Positions 51,467 to 59,181 of a DNA stretch of 64,000 bases are shown piece after piece. This DNA is from Kitasatospora sp. MAA19 (GTDB lineage: Bacteria; Actinomycetota; Actinomycetes; Streptomycetales; Streptomycetaceae). The translations under genes were made by a program, and so were the position numbers. The DNA lies in assembly GCF_029894125.1 (NCBI RefSeq), contig NZ_JARXYZ010000011.1, positions 62,001 to 126,000 of the forward strand. Reading direction: 5' to 3'. The notes beneath the pieces were generated by a model that ran no database searches, was not told the DNA's origin, and saw nothing but the letters and a program-made list of their open reading frames with translations. Each line of letters starts with the position of its first letter. The stretch's first letter is position 1.

Positions 51467-52300
51467 GTGACCAAGATTCTGGTGATCGGTGCGACCGGCA
51501 ATGTGGGCCGGCATGTGGTGTCCTCGCTAGCCGAAGGCGGGTTCGGGGTAAGGGCGTTGGTGCGGGACCCGGGCCGGGCCTCGCTGCCCGAGGGGGTGGA
51601 GGCCGTCCGGGGTGATCTGGCGTCGCCGGAGAGCCTGGAGGCGGCGCTGCCCGGGGTGGAGAGCGTCTATCTGATGTGGCCGGGGATCCCGGTGCAGCCG
51701 CGCGTGGTGGAGCTGATCGCCGCGCACGCCAAGCGCGTTGTGTACCTGTCGGCGGACGTGGCCGACCTCGCCGACGGCGAGCCGGCCACGATCTTCCACC
51801 AGGAGATCGAGCGCCTGATCAGGGCGTCCGGCCTGGGCTGGACGTTCGTGCGGGCGATCGACTTCGCGACGAACATGCTCGGGTGGGCCGACCAGGTCCG
51901 GCAGGGGGTGGTCCGCTGGCCGTACGGGCAGGCCCGCCGGTCGCTGATCCACGAGCGCGACATCGCGGACGTGGTGGTGCGGGCGCTGACGACGGAGGGG
52001 CATGACGGGGCGAAGTACGTGATCACCGGGCCCGAGTCGATCGCCCACGCCGAGCTGGCCGGGATCATCGGCGAGGAGATCGGCTCCGAGGTGCGGTGGG
52101 AGGACCTGCCGCCGGAGACCGCCCGCGAGCAGTTGACGGCGGCCTGGGGGAACGCGGCGTTCGTCGAGTCCAGGCTGCGGGCCTGGGAGTCGTTCACGCA
52201 CGAGCCGGAGCGGGTGACGGACACCGTGGAGCAGGTGCTCGGACGCCCGGCGCGAAGCTTCCGTTCGTGGGCCCGGGAGCACGCGGACGACTTCCGTTAG
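51467..52300 (+). CDS. NmrA-like NAD(P)-binding oxidoreductase
   Basis: 277 residues. GATGNVGRHV near the N-terminus is the NAD(P) Rossmann motif of the NmrA/atypical short-chain family; the classical Tyr-x3-Lys catalytic pair is not evident. It may sense or reduce with NAD(P)H. CATAGT (51434-51439) is a possible -10, and the GTG lies in a G-rich context. Single gene. Confidence 0.88.
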   Translation: MTKILVIGATGNVGRHVVSSLAEGGFGVRALVRDPGRASLPEGVEAVRGDLASPESLEAALPGVESVYLMWPGIPVQPRVVELIAAHAKRVVYLSADVADLADGEPATIFHQEIERLIRASGLGWTFVRAIDFATNMLGWADQVRQGVVRWPYGQARRSLIHERDIADVVVRALTTEGHDGAKYVITGPESIAHAELAGIIGEEIGSEVRWEDLPPETAREQLTAAWGNAAFVESRLRAWESFTHEPERVTDTVEQVLGRPARSFRSWAREHADDFR

Positions 52301-52510
52301 CGGTCGCAGAAGTCCCCCGGTGCGCGAGTCGCGCTCGGTCTGGGCCTGCGGAGAGGCCGACGAGCCGAGTCGAGCGGAGCCGTGCTCGCCGTCGACAGCG
52401 GCCTGACCTCGGTAGTCTGACGCTGGATCAGCAGGCGACCACCCGGGCCCGGGCAGCACAGCCCCGGACAACGCCAGGCAGACAGAACAGTCCGTACAGG
52501 AGGGCCTCCC

Positions 52511-52945
52511 GTGAACCAGAACGATGTGAGCGAAGCCGCCAAGGCCGTTGTCCGGCGCAACACCGAGGAGGTCCAGGGCGGCGGTGACTGGGCCCTGTTC
52601 GACGAGCTCTGGGCCGACGACTTCGTCGATCACACTCCCCAGCCGGGCCGCACCCCCGACAAGGCCGGCGCGCTGGAGCTCTACCGGGTACTGCGGGCGG
52701 CGTTCCCCGACTTCCACGCCGAGATCCACTGGCAGGCCGCCGACGGCAACCTCATCACCACCTTCAAGACCTACCACGGCACCCACAGCGGCGAGTTCCT
52801 CGGAGTCGCACCCACCGGCCGGAGGATCCACTTCGAGACCGTGGACGCCATGCGAGTGGTCGACGGAAAGATCAGCGAGCACTGGGGGGTGGCGAACCTC
52901 TTCTCCCTCATGGAGCAGCTCGGCGCCGGACTCGGTACGGCATGA
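52511..52945 (+). CDS. SnoaL-like ester cyclase family protein
   Basis: 144 residues, SnoaL-like fold (cone-shaped alpha+beta barrel). The motifs WADDFVDHTP, FPDFHAEI and EHWGVANLFSLM are typical of the SnoaL/ketosteroid-isomerase-like polyketide cyclase group, which also includes many proteins of unknown function. Asp and His residues line the pocket. The GTG has AGGAGGG upstream. It ends 30 bp before the LuxR remnant. Confidence 0.88.
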   Translation: MNQNDVSEAAKAVVRRNTEEVQGGGDWALFDELWADDFVDHTPQPGRTPDKAGALELYRVLRAAFPDFHAEIHWQAADGNLITTFKTYHGTHSGEFLGVAPTGRRIHFETVDAMRVVDGKISEHWGVANLFSLMEQLGAGLGTA

Positions 52946-52975
52946 ACACCCGTCAGGTCGCGGCGCGTCCGGTGC

Positions 52976-53167
52976 TCACGGTTGGAGCACGGTCGTAGGC
53001 CGGTTCCGGAGCTCGCGCCGTGAGGAGACGCCGAGTTTGCGGAAGACGTTGCGCGGGTGGGCGCCGACGGTGCGGGGGCTGAGGAACAGCGCGGCGGCGA
53101 CCTCCTTGGAGGTGTCGCCACGCGCGACCGGGCGTGCGGTCCACAGCTCTTGCGGGGTCAGCCCGGT
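52976..53167 (-). pseudogene. Truncated LuxR-family regulator (C-terminal HTH only)
   Basis: A 61-residue LuxR DNA-binding domain, beginning LTPQELWTAR and containing KEVAAALFLSPRTVGAH and RNVFRKLGVSSRRE. It ends in a proper TGA but has no start codon: in the same frame a TAG stop at 53168-53170 lies 3 codons before it. The 5' part of a LuxR regulator is missing, and nothing like it is found on the far side of the adjacent cluster. It is a relic cut by insertion of the gene at 53168-53425. Confidence 0.8.
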
Positions 53168-53425
53168 CTAGCATCGCCGGCGGTCCCGCTCGCGCTTGTA
53201 CTCGCGCAGGAGCGCGAGGAGGTTGATGAGGGTGCTGGCCGGAATGTTGCCGAGCTCGACGAGGACGCGGCCGTTGAGGACGGTCTCACCGGGCCTGGCG
53301 GAGGGCCAGAGGAGACCGAACTCGCGCCCTTCGATGCGGAGTTCGACGATGAGTTGGGTGATCTCCCGGCCGGTGAGATAACGCAGGGCCGGGTCCGCCG
53401 GGTGGATGGGCTGGTGCGCGCTCAC
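53168..53425 (-). CDS. Small protein of unknown function in the HATPase operon
   Basis: 85 residues: a polar N-terminus, a strand-rich middle (ELRIEGREFGLLW) and a basic C-terminal helix (LLREYKRERDRRR). No signal peptide or known domain. The GTG start overlaps the HATPase stop (GTGA). Its TAG is the boundary of the LuxR remnant. Proteins of this kind are common beside XRE/DUF397/HATPase genes in streptomycetes. Confidence 0.65.
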   Translation of the reverse strand: MSAHQPIHPADPALRYLTGREITQLIVELRIEGREFGLLWPSARPGETVLNGRVLVELGNIPASTLINLLALLREYKRERDRRRC

Positions 53426-53802
53426 GCGACACCGTCCAGCTCGAAGTCCAGCTCGAACCAGACGCTCTTGCCGAGTTTCTGGGGGTCGACGCCCCAGCGG
53501 TCGGTGAGGCCGTCGACGAGCTGGAGGCCTCGCCCGGTCTCGGCGAGGGCGGAGGGCGTTCGCTGTTCGGGGAAGGCGGAGGAGCGGTCGGCGACGGTGA
53601 CGCGGAGGGTGTTGTCGAGGATGAGGATGAGGACGACGGGGGAGGTCGTCTCGCCGTGACGCCAGGCGTTGACGATGAGTTCAGCGAGGGCGAGTTCGGC
53701 GTCGACGATGACGGAGGACGGCCAGCCGGCGCGGGTCATGGCGTCGCGCAGGGTCTCGCGGGAGAGGGTGAGGGAGGGGGAGTTGAGGTTGGGGTTACAC
53801 AC
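53422..53802 (-). CDS. ATP-binding protein, RsbW/SpoIIAB-like (HATPase_c_2)
   Basis: 126 residues of a GHKL-type kinase fold: ELALAELIVNAWRHG holds the N-box Glu/Asn, and TGRGLQLVDGLTDRWG is the G-box loop. It has no phosphoacceptor domain. These small kinases act as anti-sigma or regulatory kinases; many streptomycete copies sit beside XRE/DUF397 genes. GGGAG lies about 7 bases before the GTG. Divergent from the XRE gene. Confidence 0.87.
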   Translation of the reverse strand: MCNPNLNSPSLTLSRETLRDAMTRAGWPSSVIVDAELALAELIVNAWRHGETTSPVVLILILDNTLRVTVADRSSAFPEQRTPSALAETGRGLQLVDGLTDRWGVDPQKLGKSVWFELDFELDGVA

Positions 53803-53996
53803 GGGAATCTCCCTGAGGGGTAAGGGGATACGCCGAGCGGGCTCTGTGGTGCATGGGCAACGTCACTGACGACCCGCTGCGTGATCGGTGCATCACAGAC
53901 TGTAGGGCATGCGATGGCAAATTTGCTAGCGAGTCATAGAAGATGTGCCCATCTGCTCGCTGGACTCGTCGCGCCGAGGCGGTGGATGCTTGAGAG

Positions 53997-54842
53997 ATGC
54001 CACCTACCCCAACCGCACGCCGCAAGCGCGTCGGTATCGAGCTTCGAAAGATGCGAGAAGCCGCCGGGCGCACGGCCGGAGATGCTGCTGCTGTTCTCGG
54101 GTTGGACCGCAGCAAGATCACACTGATCGAACAGGGCGCCTACCCGGTCAGCGCCGAGCGGGTCATCGCGCTCGCCGCCGAGTACGAAGAGGCCGACTCC
54201 GAGTACGTCGACGCCGTCGCCGACATGGCCGCCGACCGAACCAAGGGGTGGTGGGAGGAGCACAGAGGTCTCGTCCCTGCCGGGATTCTTGAGATCTCCG
54301 AGGTGGAGCACTACTCGCGCGGCTTGTCGACGTATCAGATCTGCCATGTGCCCGGGATCATGCAAACCGAGGAGACCGCTCGCGCGATCTTCCAGGAGGT
54401 CTATCCACCACTACGGCCGCTGAACATCGAGGCGCGCGTCGAGAACCGCATGCGGCGATCACAGCTCCTGACGCGGAGCGATCCACTCGAATACGAGGCA
54501 ATCGTGCACGAGGCCGCACTGCGCATGGAATTCGGAGGAACGGCCGTAGCGCGCGAGCAGCTGAAGCAGCTGCTCGCGCTCTCGGAGGCCCCCAACGTGA
54601 CACTGCGCGTATTGGAGTTCAGGGCCGGTGGGTTCAAGGGCGCAGGTCATGCTGTGCTGTACGCGAGTGGCCCAGTACCCCGCCTCGATACGGTCCAGCT
54701 GGACTCCGTAGGATCGCCAGCATTCCTGACCGAGATGAACCAGCTGGAGAACTACCGGAACATCATCGGGGCGATGCGTGATCGCGCACTCGATCCGTCG
54801 GCATCCCGTGACGCCATCTCCAGCATCATGAACAGCATGTGA
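53997..54842 (+). CDS. XRE-family HTH regulator with a DUF5753 domain
   Basis: 281 residues. An N-terminal HTH_31 domain (about 10-65, with AAAVLGLDRSKITLIEQG) is followed by DUF5753 (about 100-275, with LSTYQICHVPGIMQT). These regulators pair with DUF397 proteins in streptomycetes and affect development or antibiotic production; WhiJ of S. coelicolor belongs to this family. The ATG at 53997 starts the domain; TGAGAG upstream is a weak ribosome binding site. GC content is visibly lower than in neighbouring regions. Its stop overlaps the DUF397 start. Confidence 0.92.
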   Translation: MPPTPTARRKRVGIELRKMREAAGRTAGDAAAVLGLDRSKITLIEQGAYPVSAERVIALAAEYEEADSEYVDAVADMAADRTKGWWEEHRGLVPAGILEISEVEHYSRGLSTYQICHVPGIMQTEETARAIFQEVYPPLRPLNIEARVENRMRRSQLLTRSDPLEYEAIVHEAALRMEFGGTAVAREQLKQLLALSEAPNVTLRVLEFRAGGFKGAGHAVLYASGPVPRLDTVQLDSVGSPAFLTEMNQLENYRNIIGAMRDRALDPSASRDAISSIMNSM

Positions 54843-55027
54843 GGCAACCTGTGGAATGGCGAAAGCCCAGTGCCTGCGGCGATGGCAATAACTGCCCCGA
54901 GGTGGCCATCACTTCCGACACCGTTTACATCCGCAGCAGTCTCCTGCCCGACGCCGTCGCCCACCTCACCACCGACGAATGGCGCGACCTCCTCACCGCC
55001 ATCCGCGCCGGGGAGTTCGACCTCTGA
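54839..55027 (+). CDS. DUF397 protein (partner of the XRE regulator)
   Basis: 62 residues. The conserved DUF397 elements are present: WRKPSACGDGNNCPEVA, then VYIRSS, then EWRDLLTAIRAGEFD at the C-terminus. The GTG overlaps the previous stop (GTGA); a second GTG at 54851 is nearly as good. WhiJ-type regulators act together with such small partners, which may block or modulate DNA binding. Confidence 0.92.
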   Translation: MRQPVEWRKPSACGDGNNCPEVAITSDTVYIRSSLLPDAVAHLTTDEWRDLLTAIRAGEFDL

Positions 55028-55080
55028 CCCCCGCCGCTGGGCGGGCCGTTCAAGCAACGGCCCGCCCAGCCGACGGCCGC

Positions 55081-56595
55081 TTACGCCGCCTTGGCCGTCG
55101 CCCGGACGCCGAAGTGCACGTACCTGCTTCCGTCCTCCAGCGCGTAGAACACCACCGGTATCCACGTGTCCTTCTCGTTCCGCCGCCCCGCGAACACCGT
55201 CTTCTCCGGCGTGTGCGACACCGGCGTCAGCTCCCACACCAGCGGATCGAACGTCCCCTTCAGCCCGTCCGCCCCCTCGTACGTCAGACGCAGCGTCCCC
55301 TCGCCCTCGCCCTCACCCTCGGCGATGGTCATCAGGAACCCCTCGCGCTTGTACCTCCCGAGGAACGCCCCGGTCTCCACCGCCACCGGCTCCACAGGCG
55401 GCGCGAACCCGGGCATCGTCACCCCGGCCAGTTCAGCCGACAACTCCCGGCACAGCGCCTCGAACACCTTGGGCGCAGCCCCGCCGCCGTTCGTCAGCAG
55501 CACCACCGCGAGGCCCTTCTCCGGCATCGCCCGCAGGTACGCCAGCTGCCCGAACGTGCTGCCGTCGTGCCCGAACCCCCGCACGCCGTCCCACTCGAAC
55601 AGGCCCCAGCCCAGCCCCCAGTGACCCCCGAGGAACCACTGGTCGGGCATCTCGACCTCGCGGTTGAGCATCGCCTCGACCACCGCACCCGGAAGCACCC
55701 GGGTACCGTCCGGCGCGACGCCACCGTCCACGAAGAGCCGGGCGAACCGCGCCACATCGGCAGCGGTCGCGCAGATCCCGCCGTACGGGCCGGCCGAACG
55801 CGGCAGCATGTTCCACAGCGGCGTGGGCACCGGCTCCTCCCCCGGGTCCCCCATGTGCCCCATCGCCGACCGGAAGCGCAGCACCTCCTCGGGCAGGGTC
55901 ATGGTGTGCTCCAGCCCGAGCGGCGCCACCAGCAGTTCCTTGAGCGCCTCGTCCCACGTCCCGCCCGTCACCACCTCGACGATCCGGCCGAGCACGTTGT
56001 ACGCGGTGCTGGAGTACGACACCGTGGCGCCGGGCGGGTTGGTCAGGCCGACGTCCCGCGCTCCCTCGATGTAGCGGGCCAGGCAGTCGTCGCCGCGGCC
56101 GGTGTCGTTGACGTAGTCGCCCTCGATGCCGCTGGTGTGGTTGAGCAGTTGACGCGGCGTGATGGTCCGGCTGGCCTCGGCGTCGGCCACCGCGAACCCG
56201 GGCAGGACGTCGACGACCGGCGCATCGAGGTCCAGTTTCCCGGCCTCGGCGAGCAGCACCACCATCGCGGCGGTGTAGCCCTTGCTGACGGAACCGATCT
56301 GGAACACGGAGTCCGTACTCACCGCGACGCCGGTGCCCGTGTGCAGGATGCCGGAGGCCACGTCGTGGATCTCGCCGTCGGCGAGCACGGCCAGGACGGC
56401 GCCGGGGATGCGGTGGGCGGTGAGGAGTTCGTCGAGCCGGCCCTGCCAGCGGGCGGCGTCGAACGTCGCGGCGTCCTCGGCCACGCCCAGCGCGCGGTTG
56501 ACGGTGCGGGTGACGTCCCGGTCGGTCTGTTCCAGGATCCTCGCCACCTCCTGGTCGACGACCTTGGACACTTCACGGCGCAGGTTTTCCGACAT
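55081..56595 (-). CDS. Serine hydrolase, beta-lactamase/DD-peptidase (class C) family
   Basis: 504 residues. The nucleophile motif SVSK (Ser102, Lys105) and the family blocks LLNHTSGIEGDY, GGICATAADVARF and GFGHDGS are present. The YxN motif reads YSS, with Ser in place of Asn. A C-terminal beta domain (about 400-504) is added. No signal peptide, so a cytoplasmic esterase-like role is likelier than beta-lactamase activity. The ATG follows GAGAG. Its promoter carries a perfect 19-bp palindrome. Confidence 0.9.
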   Translation of the reverse strand: MSENLRREVSKVVDQEVARILEQTDRDVTRTVNRALGVAEDAATFDAARWQGRLDELLTAHRIPGAVLAVLADGEIHDVASGILHTGTGVAVSTDSVFQIGSVSKGYTAAMVVLLAEAGKLDLDAPVVDVLPGFAVADAEASRTITPRQLLNHTSGIEGDYVNDTGRGDDCLARYIEGARDVGLTNPPGATVSYSSTAYNVLGRIVEVVTGGTWDEALKELLVAPLGLEHTMTLPEEVLRFRSAMGHMGDPGEEPVPTPLWNMLPRSAGPYGGICATAADVARFARLFVDGGVAPDGTRVLPGAVVEAMLNREVEMPDQWFLGGHWGLGWGLFEWDGVRGFGHDGSTFGQLAYLRAMPEKGLAVVLLTNGGGAAPKVFEALCRELSAELAGVTMPGFAPPVEPVAVETGAFLGRYKREGFLMTIAEGEGEGEGTLRLTYEGADGLKGTFDPLVWELTPVSHTPEKTVFAGRRNEKDTWIPVVFYALEDGSRYVHFGVRATAKAA

Positions 56596-56670
56596 GTGCT
56601 CTCTTTCGCGATCACAGTGGGCGGATGCGACGGGGGTGGGCGCGGCCATCGAGTGCGGAAGCGTCCCCCG

Positions 56671-56698
56671 GCGACCGGCGACCGGCGACCGGCGACCG
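56671..56698 (+). repeat. Four tandem 7-bp repeats
   Basis: GCGACCG four times in a row, in the 5' leader of the serine hydrolase mRNA (minus strand). Confidence 0.9.
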
Positions 56699-56803
56699 CT
56701 GGCCTGCGGGCCCGGTCGGCTCGCGGCGTACCGCGTGTCCGGCCCCCCTCGACCCCGGTTCCGAGCCACGCCCCCCCGGCGCGGTCCGATGTTGCCGATC
56801 ATG

Positions 56804-56844
56804 ACACTAGCGCTCCTCCGCCCATTTTCAAACGTCGTTTGAAA
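56804..56844 (-). promoter_or_regulatory. Serine hydrolase promoter with a perfect palindromic operator
   Basis: The palindrome TTTCAAACG-T-CGTTTGAAA (56826-56844) is perfect over 9+1+9 bp. Read on the minus strand, its second half supplies the -35 TTGAAA, which is 16 bp from TAGTGT (complement 56804-56809). Occupation would block the promoter. Such AAACG/CGTTT dyads are typical of TetR repressors, but no such gene is next to it. Confidence 0.75.
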
Positions 56845-56873
56845 TTCGCCCCGACCGCAGCACCACCCCCCGT

Positions 56874-56887
56874 GTGACCCAGGTCAC
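56874..56887. promoter_or_regulatory. Short palindrome upstream of the sigma-factor promoter
   Basis: GTGACC-CA-GGTCAC is a perfect 6-bp dyad 8 bp before the -35 of the sigma-factor promoter. It could bind a repressor or activator; its form is BldD-like in part, but I cannot confirm this. Confidence 0.4.
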
Positions 56888-56894
56888 CCCGCAC

Positions 56895-56924
56895 GGAAAA
56901 CCCTCCGCTCCGGCCGGGCGTCTA
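56895..56924 (+). promoter_or_regulatory. Probable autoregulated ECF-type promoter
   Basis: GGAAAAC (56895-56901) and CGTCTA (56919-56924) are spaced like ECF sigma promoters (GGAA...CGTC). The transcription start would be near 56931, the GTG of the sigma gene. Confidence 0.6.
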
Positions 56925-56930
56925 GCAGGT

Positions 56931-57494
56931 GTGAAACGGGTTGGGGCGGCATCGCCGCAGGAACTGGACGAGGAGCGCCTCCTACGACGGGTGGCCCGGG
57001 GCGACCGGGCCGCCTTCGAGGAGCTGTACCGCCGCACGTCGCCGTGGCTGGCGGTGCGGCTGCAGCGCCGCTGCGCCGACCAGCAGATCGTCGCCGAGGT
57101 CATGCAGGAGACGTACCTGGCGGTGTGGCGGGCGGCGGGCTCCTTCGCCGGGAGCCGGACCGGGGGAACGGCCGTCGGCTGGCTGTGGACGATCGCGGCC
57201 CGCCGCCTCGTCGACGCGTTCCGGCGCCGGGCCCACCACGCGGAGCCGCCGCCCGCCGCCGCTCCGCACCCCGTGGCGCCCGCCGCCGAGGAGGAGGCGC
57301 TGGTGGCCACCGTCGGCGGCGACGTCGGGGACGCGCTGCGGCGCCTCGCCCCGGAGCTCAGGGAGGTACTGCAGGCCATGGTGCTCGACGGACTGTCCGT
57401 CCGGGAGACCGCCGTTGTGCTCGGACTGCCCGAGGGAACGGTCAAGACCCGCGCCCGCCGGGCCCGGATCGCGATGCGGGAGGCGCTCGCATGA
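56931..57494 (+). CDS. ECF-like sigma-70 family RNA polymerase sigma factor
   Basis: 187 residues. Region 2 spans about 25-80 (AFEELYRRTSPWLAVRL, then EVMQETYLAVWRAAGSF), and region 4 is at the C-terminus (LAPELREVLQAM, then SVRETAVVLGLPEGTVKTRA). Directs polymerase to promoters like the one in front of its own gene. The GTG at 56931 is chosen because the promoter's start point falls there (leaderless); an upstream GTG at 56874 would lie before the -10 and is rejected. First gene of a five-gene operon; its stop overlaps the anti-sigma start. Confidence 0.9.
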   Translation: MKRVGAASPQELDEERLLRRVARGDRAAFEELYRRTSPWLAVRLQRRCADQQIVAEVMQETYLAVWRAAGSFAGSRTGGTAVGWLWTIAARRLVDAFRRRAHHAEPPPAAAPHPVAPAAEEEALVATVGGDVGDALRRLAPELREVLQAMVLDGLSVRETAVVLGLPEGTVKTRARRARIAMREALA

Positions 57495-58315
57495 ACGTGG
57501 AACACGCGTCGGCACGGCTCATCGACGGGTACGCGCGCGGCGACACGAACCTCGTCGCGGACGAGGTGTGGGCCCTGGAGGCCCACCTGGAGGGGTGCCG
57601 GGTCTGCCGTGACCGGCTGTCGGCCGCCGTCATGACCGAGGCGCCCGCCGTGGCGGCGCTGACCGAGGCCGTCTGGTCCGAGCTCGAACCCGAACTGGCC
57701 GCGGCCACCCCGGCGGCGGCGCGGCGGCGCCGGTCGCCGCTGTCGCGGCTGTCCGCGTGGGCGACGCCCGCCATGGCGCCGTGGCTGGCCATGGTCCTGG
57801 CCGTGACGCTGCTCGCCCTGCTGCTGGACCTGACGGAACTCGGCTCCGGCCGGGTGTCCCTGATGCTGCTGCTCGCCCCCGTCCTGCCCGTGGGCGGCGT
57901 GGCGGCCTCGTGGTCGCGCGACCTGGACCCGGCGTACGAACTGACGGCCTCCACGCCGAGGGCGGGGCTGCAGCTGGTGCTGCGGCGCACCGCCGCCGTG
58001 CTCGCCGTGGTGATCCCCACGCTGCTGGCGGGGGGCTGGGCGACGGGGGTGACGGCCGCGCAGTGGCTGCTGCCCTGCCTGGCCTTCACCTCGATGACCC
58101 TGGCGCTCGGCGGGGTGATCGGCGTGACCCGCGCCGCCGTCGCCCTGCTGGTCGCGTGGACCGCGCTGGTGGTGGTGCCGACCCTGGCCACCAGCCGTAC
58201 GGCCGTCGCCCTGCAGACCGACGGCCTGCCGGTGTGGGGGCTGATCCTCGCGCTCGGCGTCGCCGTCGTGATCGCCCGCCGGGGCGCCTACACCGTGCTG
58301 GGAGCCCACCGGTGA
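57491..58315 (+). CDS. Membrane anti-sigma factor with a zinc finger (zf-HC2)
   Basis: 274 residues. The N-terminal zinc-binding anti-sigma domain has the HxxxCxxC motif HLEGCRVC (residues 32-39). About six membrane helices follow, which is more than the single helix of most ECF anti-sigmas. It would hold the sigma factor until an envelope signal arrives. The ATG overlaps the sigma stop (ATGA). The membrane part may contact the ABC permeases encoded next. Confidence 0.88.
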   Translation: MNVEHASARLIDGYARGDTNLVADEVWALEAHLEGCRVCRDRLSAAVMTEAPAVAALTEAVWSELEPELAAATPAAARRRRSPLSRLSAWATPAMAPWLAMVLAVTLLALLLDLTELGSGRVSLMLLLAPVLPVGGVAASWSRDLDPAYELTASTPRAGLQLVLRRTAAVLAVVIPTLLAGGWATGVTAAQWLLPCLAFTSMTLALGGVIGVTRAAVALLVAWTALVVVPTLATSRTAVALQTDGLPVWGLILALGVAVVIARRGAYTVLGAHR

Positions 58316-58371
58316 ACCCCCCGGACCCCGGCCCCCCGAACTCCCCGAACCCCCGAGAGAAGAGGACGCGC

Positions 58372-59181
58372 ATGACGCCCGCAGTGAGCAGGGCCGACAT
58401 CGCCCCCACGGCCTACGCCTGGGAGATCCAGGCGACCGGGCTGAAGGTCAGGGTCGGCAGGAACCGGATGGCCGTCGACGGGCTCGACCTGTCGCTGGGC
58501 ACCGGCGTCCACGGTCTGCTCGGTCCCAACGGGGCGGGCAAGACCAGCCTCATCCGGGCCCTGGCCACCGTGCTGCGCCCCGCCGGCGGCGAGCTGGAGC
58601 TGCTCGGGGAGTCCACGGGCGGACTGGGCGAGCACCGCGCGCTGCGCCGCCGGATCGGCTACCTGCCGCAGGAGTTCGGCTACTACAAGCGCTTCACCGT
58701 GCGCGAGTTCGTCGAGTACATGGCCTGGCTGAAGGAGGTGCCCGCGTCGGACATCCCCGCGGCGGTGCAGCGCGCCGTGGACCGGGTCGGCCTGGCCGAC
58801 CGCGCCGACGACCGGATGAAGACCCTGTCGGGCGGGATGGTGCGACGGGTCGGCATCGCCCAGGCGATCGTCAACGACCCGGCGATCCTGCTGCTGGACG
58901 AGCCGACGGTCGGCCTGGATCCGGCGCAGCGGCTGCGCTTCCGGGAACTGCTCCAGGAGTTGGGGACGGACACCTGCGTGGTCGTCTCGACCCACCTGGT
59001 GGAGGACGTGGCCGCCGCCTGCACCGACGTAGTGCTCTTCGCCGAGGGGCGGCTGGTCTTCCAGGGCACCCCGGACGAGCTGGCCGCGGCCGGCGGCCCG
59101 GAGCACGTGGGCGACAGCCCGCTGGAACGCGGCTACTCGGCGCTGCTGATCGACCCCGCACGGACGAGGGGCGCCTGGTGA
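58372..59181 (+). CDS. ABC transporter ATPase of the sigma-factor operon
   Basis: 269 residues. Walker A GPNGAGKTS, Q-loop LPQEFGYY, signature LSGGMVRR and Walker B ILLLDEPTVGLDP. This is an export-type (ABC-2) ATPase. GAGGA lies 6 bases before the ATG. Its stop overlaps the permease GTG (GTGA at 59178-59181). With the two membrane proteins it forms an exporter for an unknown substrate. Confidence 0.93.
   Translation: MTPAVSRADIAPTAYAWEIQATGLKVRVGRNRMAVDGLDLSLGTGVHGLLGPNGAGKTSLIRALATVLRPAGGELELLGESTGGLGEHRALRRRIGYLPQEFGYYKRFTVREFVEYMAWLKEVPASDIPAAVQRAVDRVGLADRADDRMKTLSGGMVRRVGIAQAIVNDPAILLLDEPTVGLDPAQRLRFRELLQELGTDTCVVVSTHLVEDVAAACTDVVLFAEGRLVFQGTPDELAAAGGPEHVGDSPLERGYSALLIDPARTRGAW

Larger units (their letters stand above)
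56596..56930. promoter_or_regulatory. Divergent regulatory region of the serine hydrolase and sigma-factor genes
   Basis: 335 bp without a gene. It holds four tandem copies of GCGACCG (56671-56698), the serine hydrolase promoter with its palindrome (56804-56844), a GTGACC-CA-GGTCAC dyad (56874-56887) and an ECF-type promoter (56895-56924). Confidence 0.6.
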
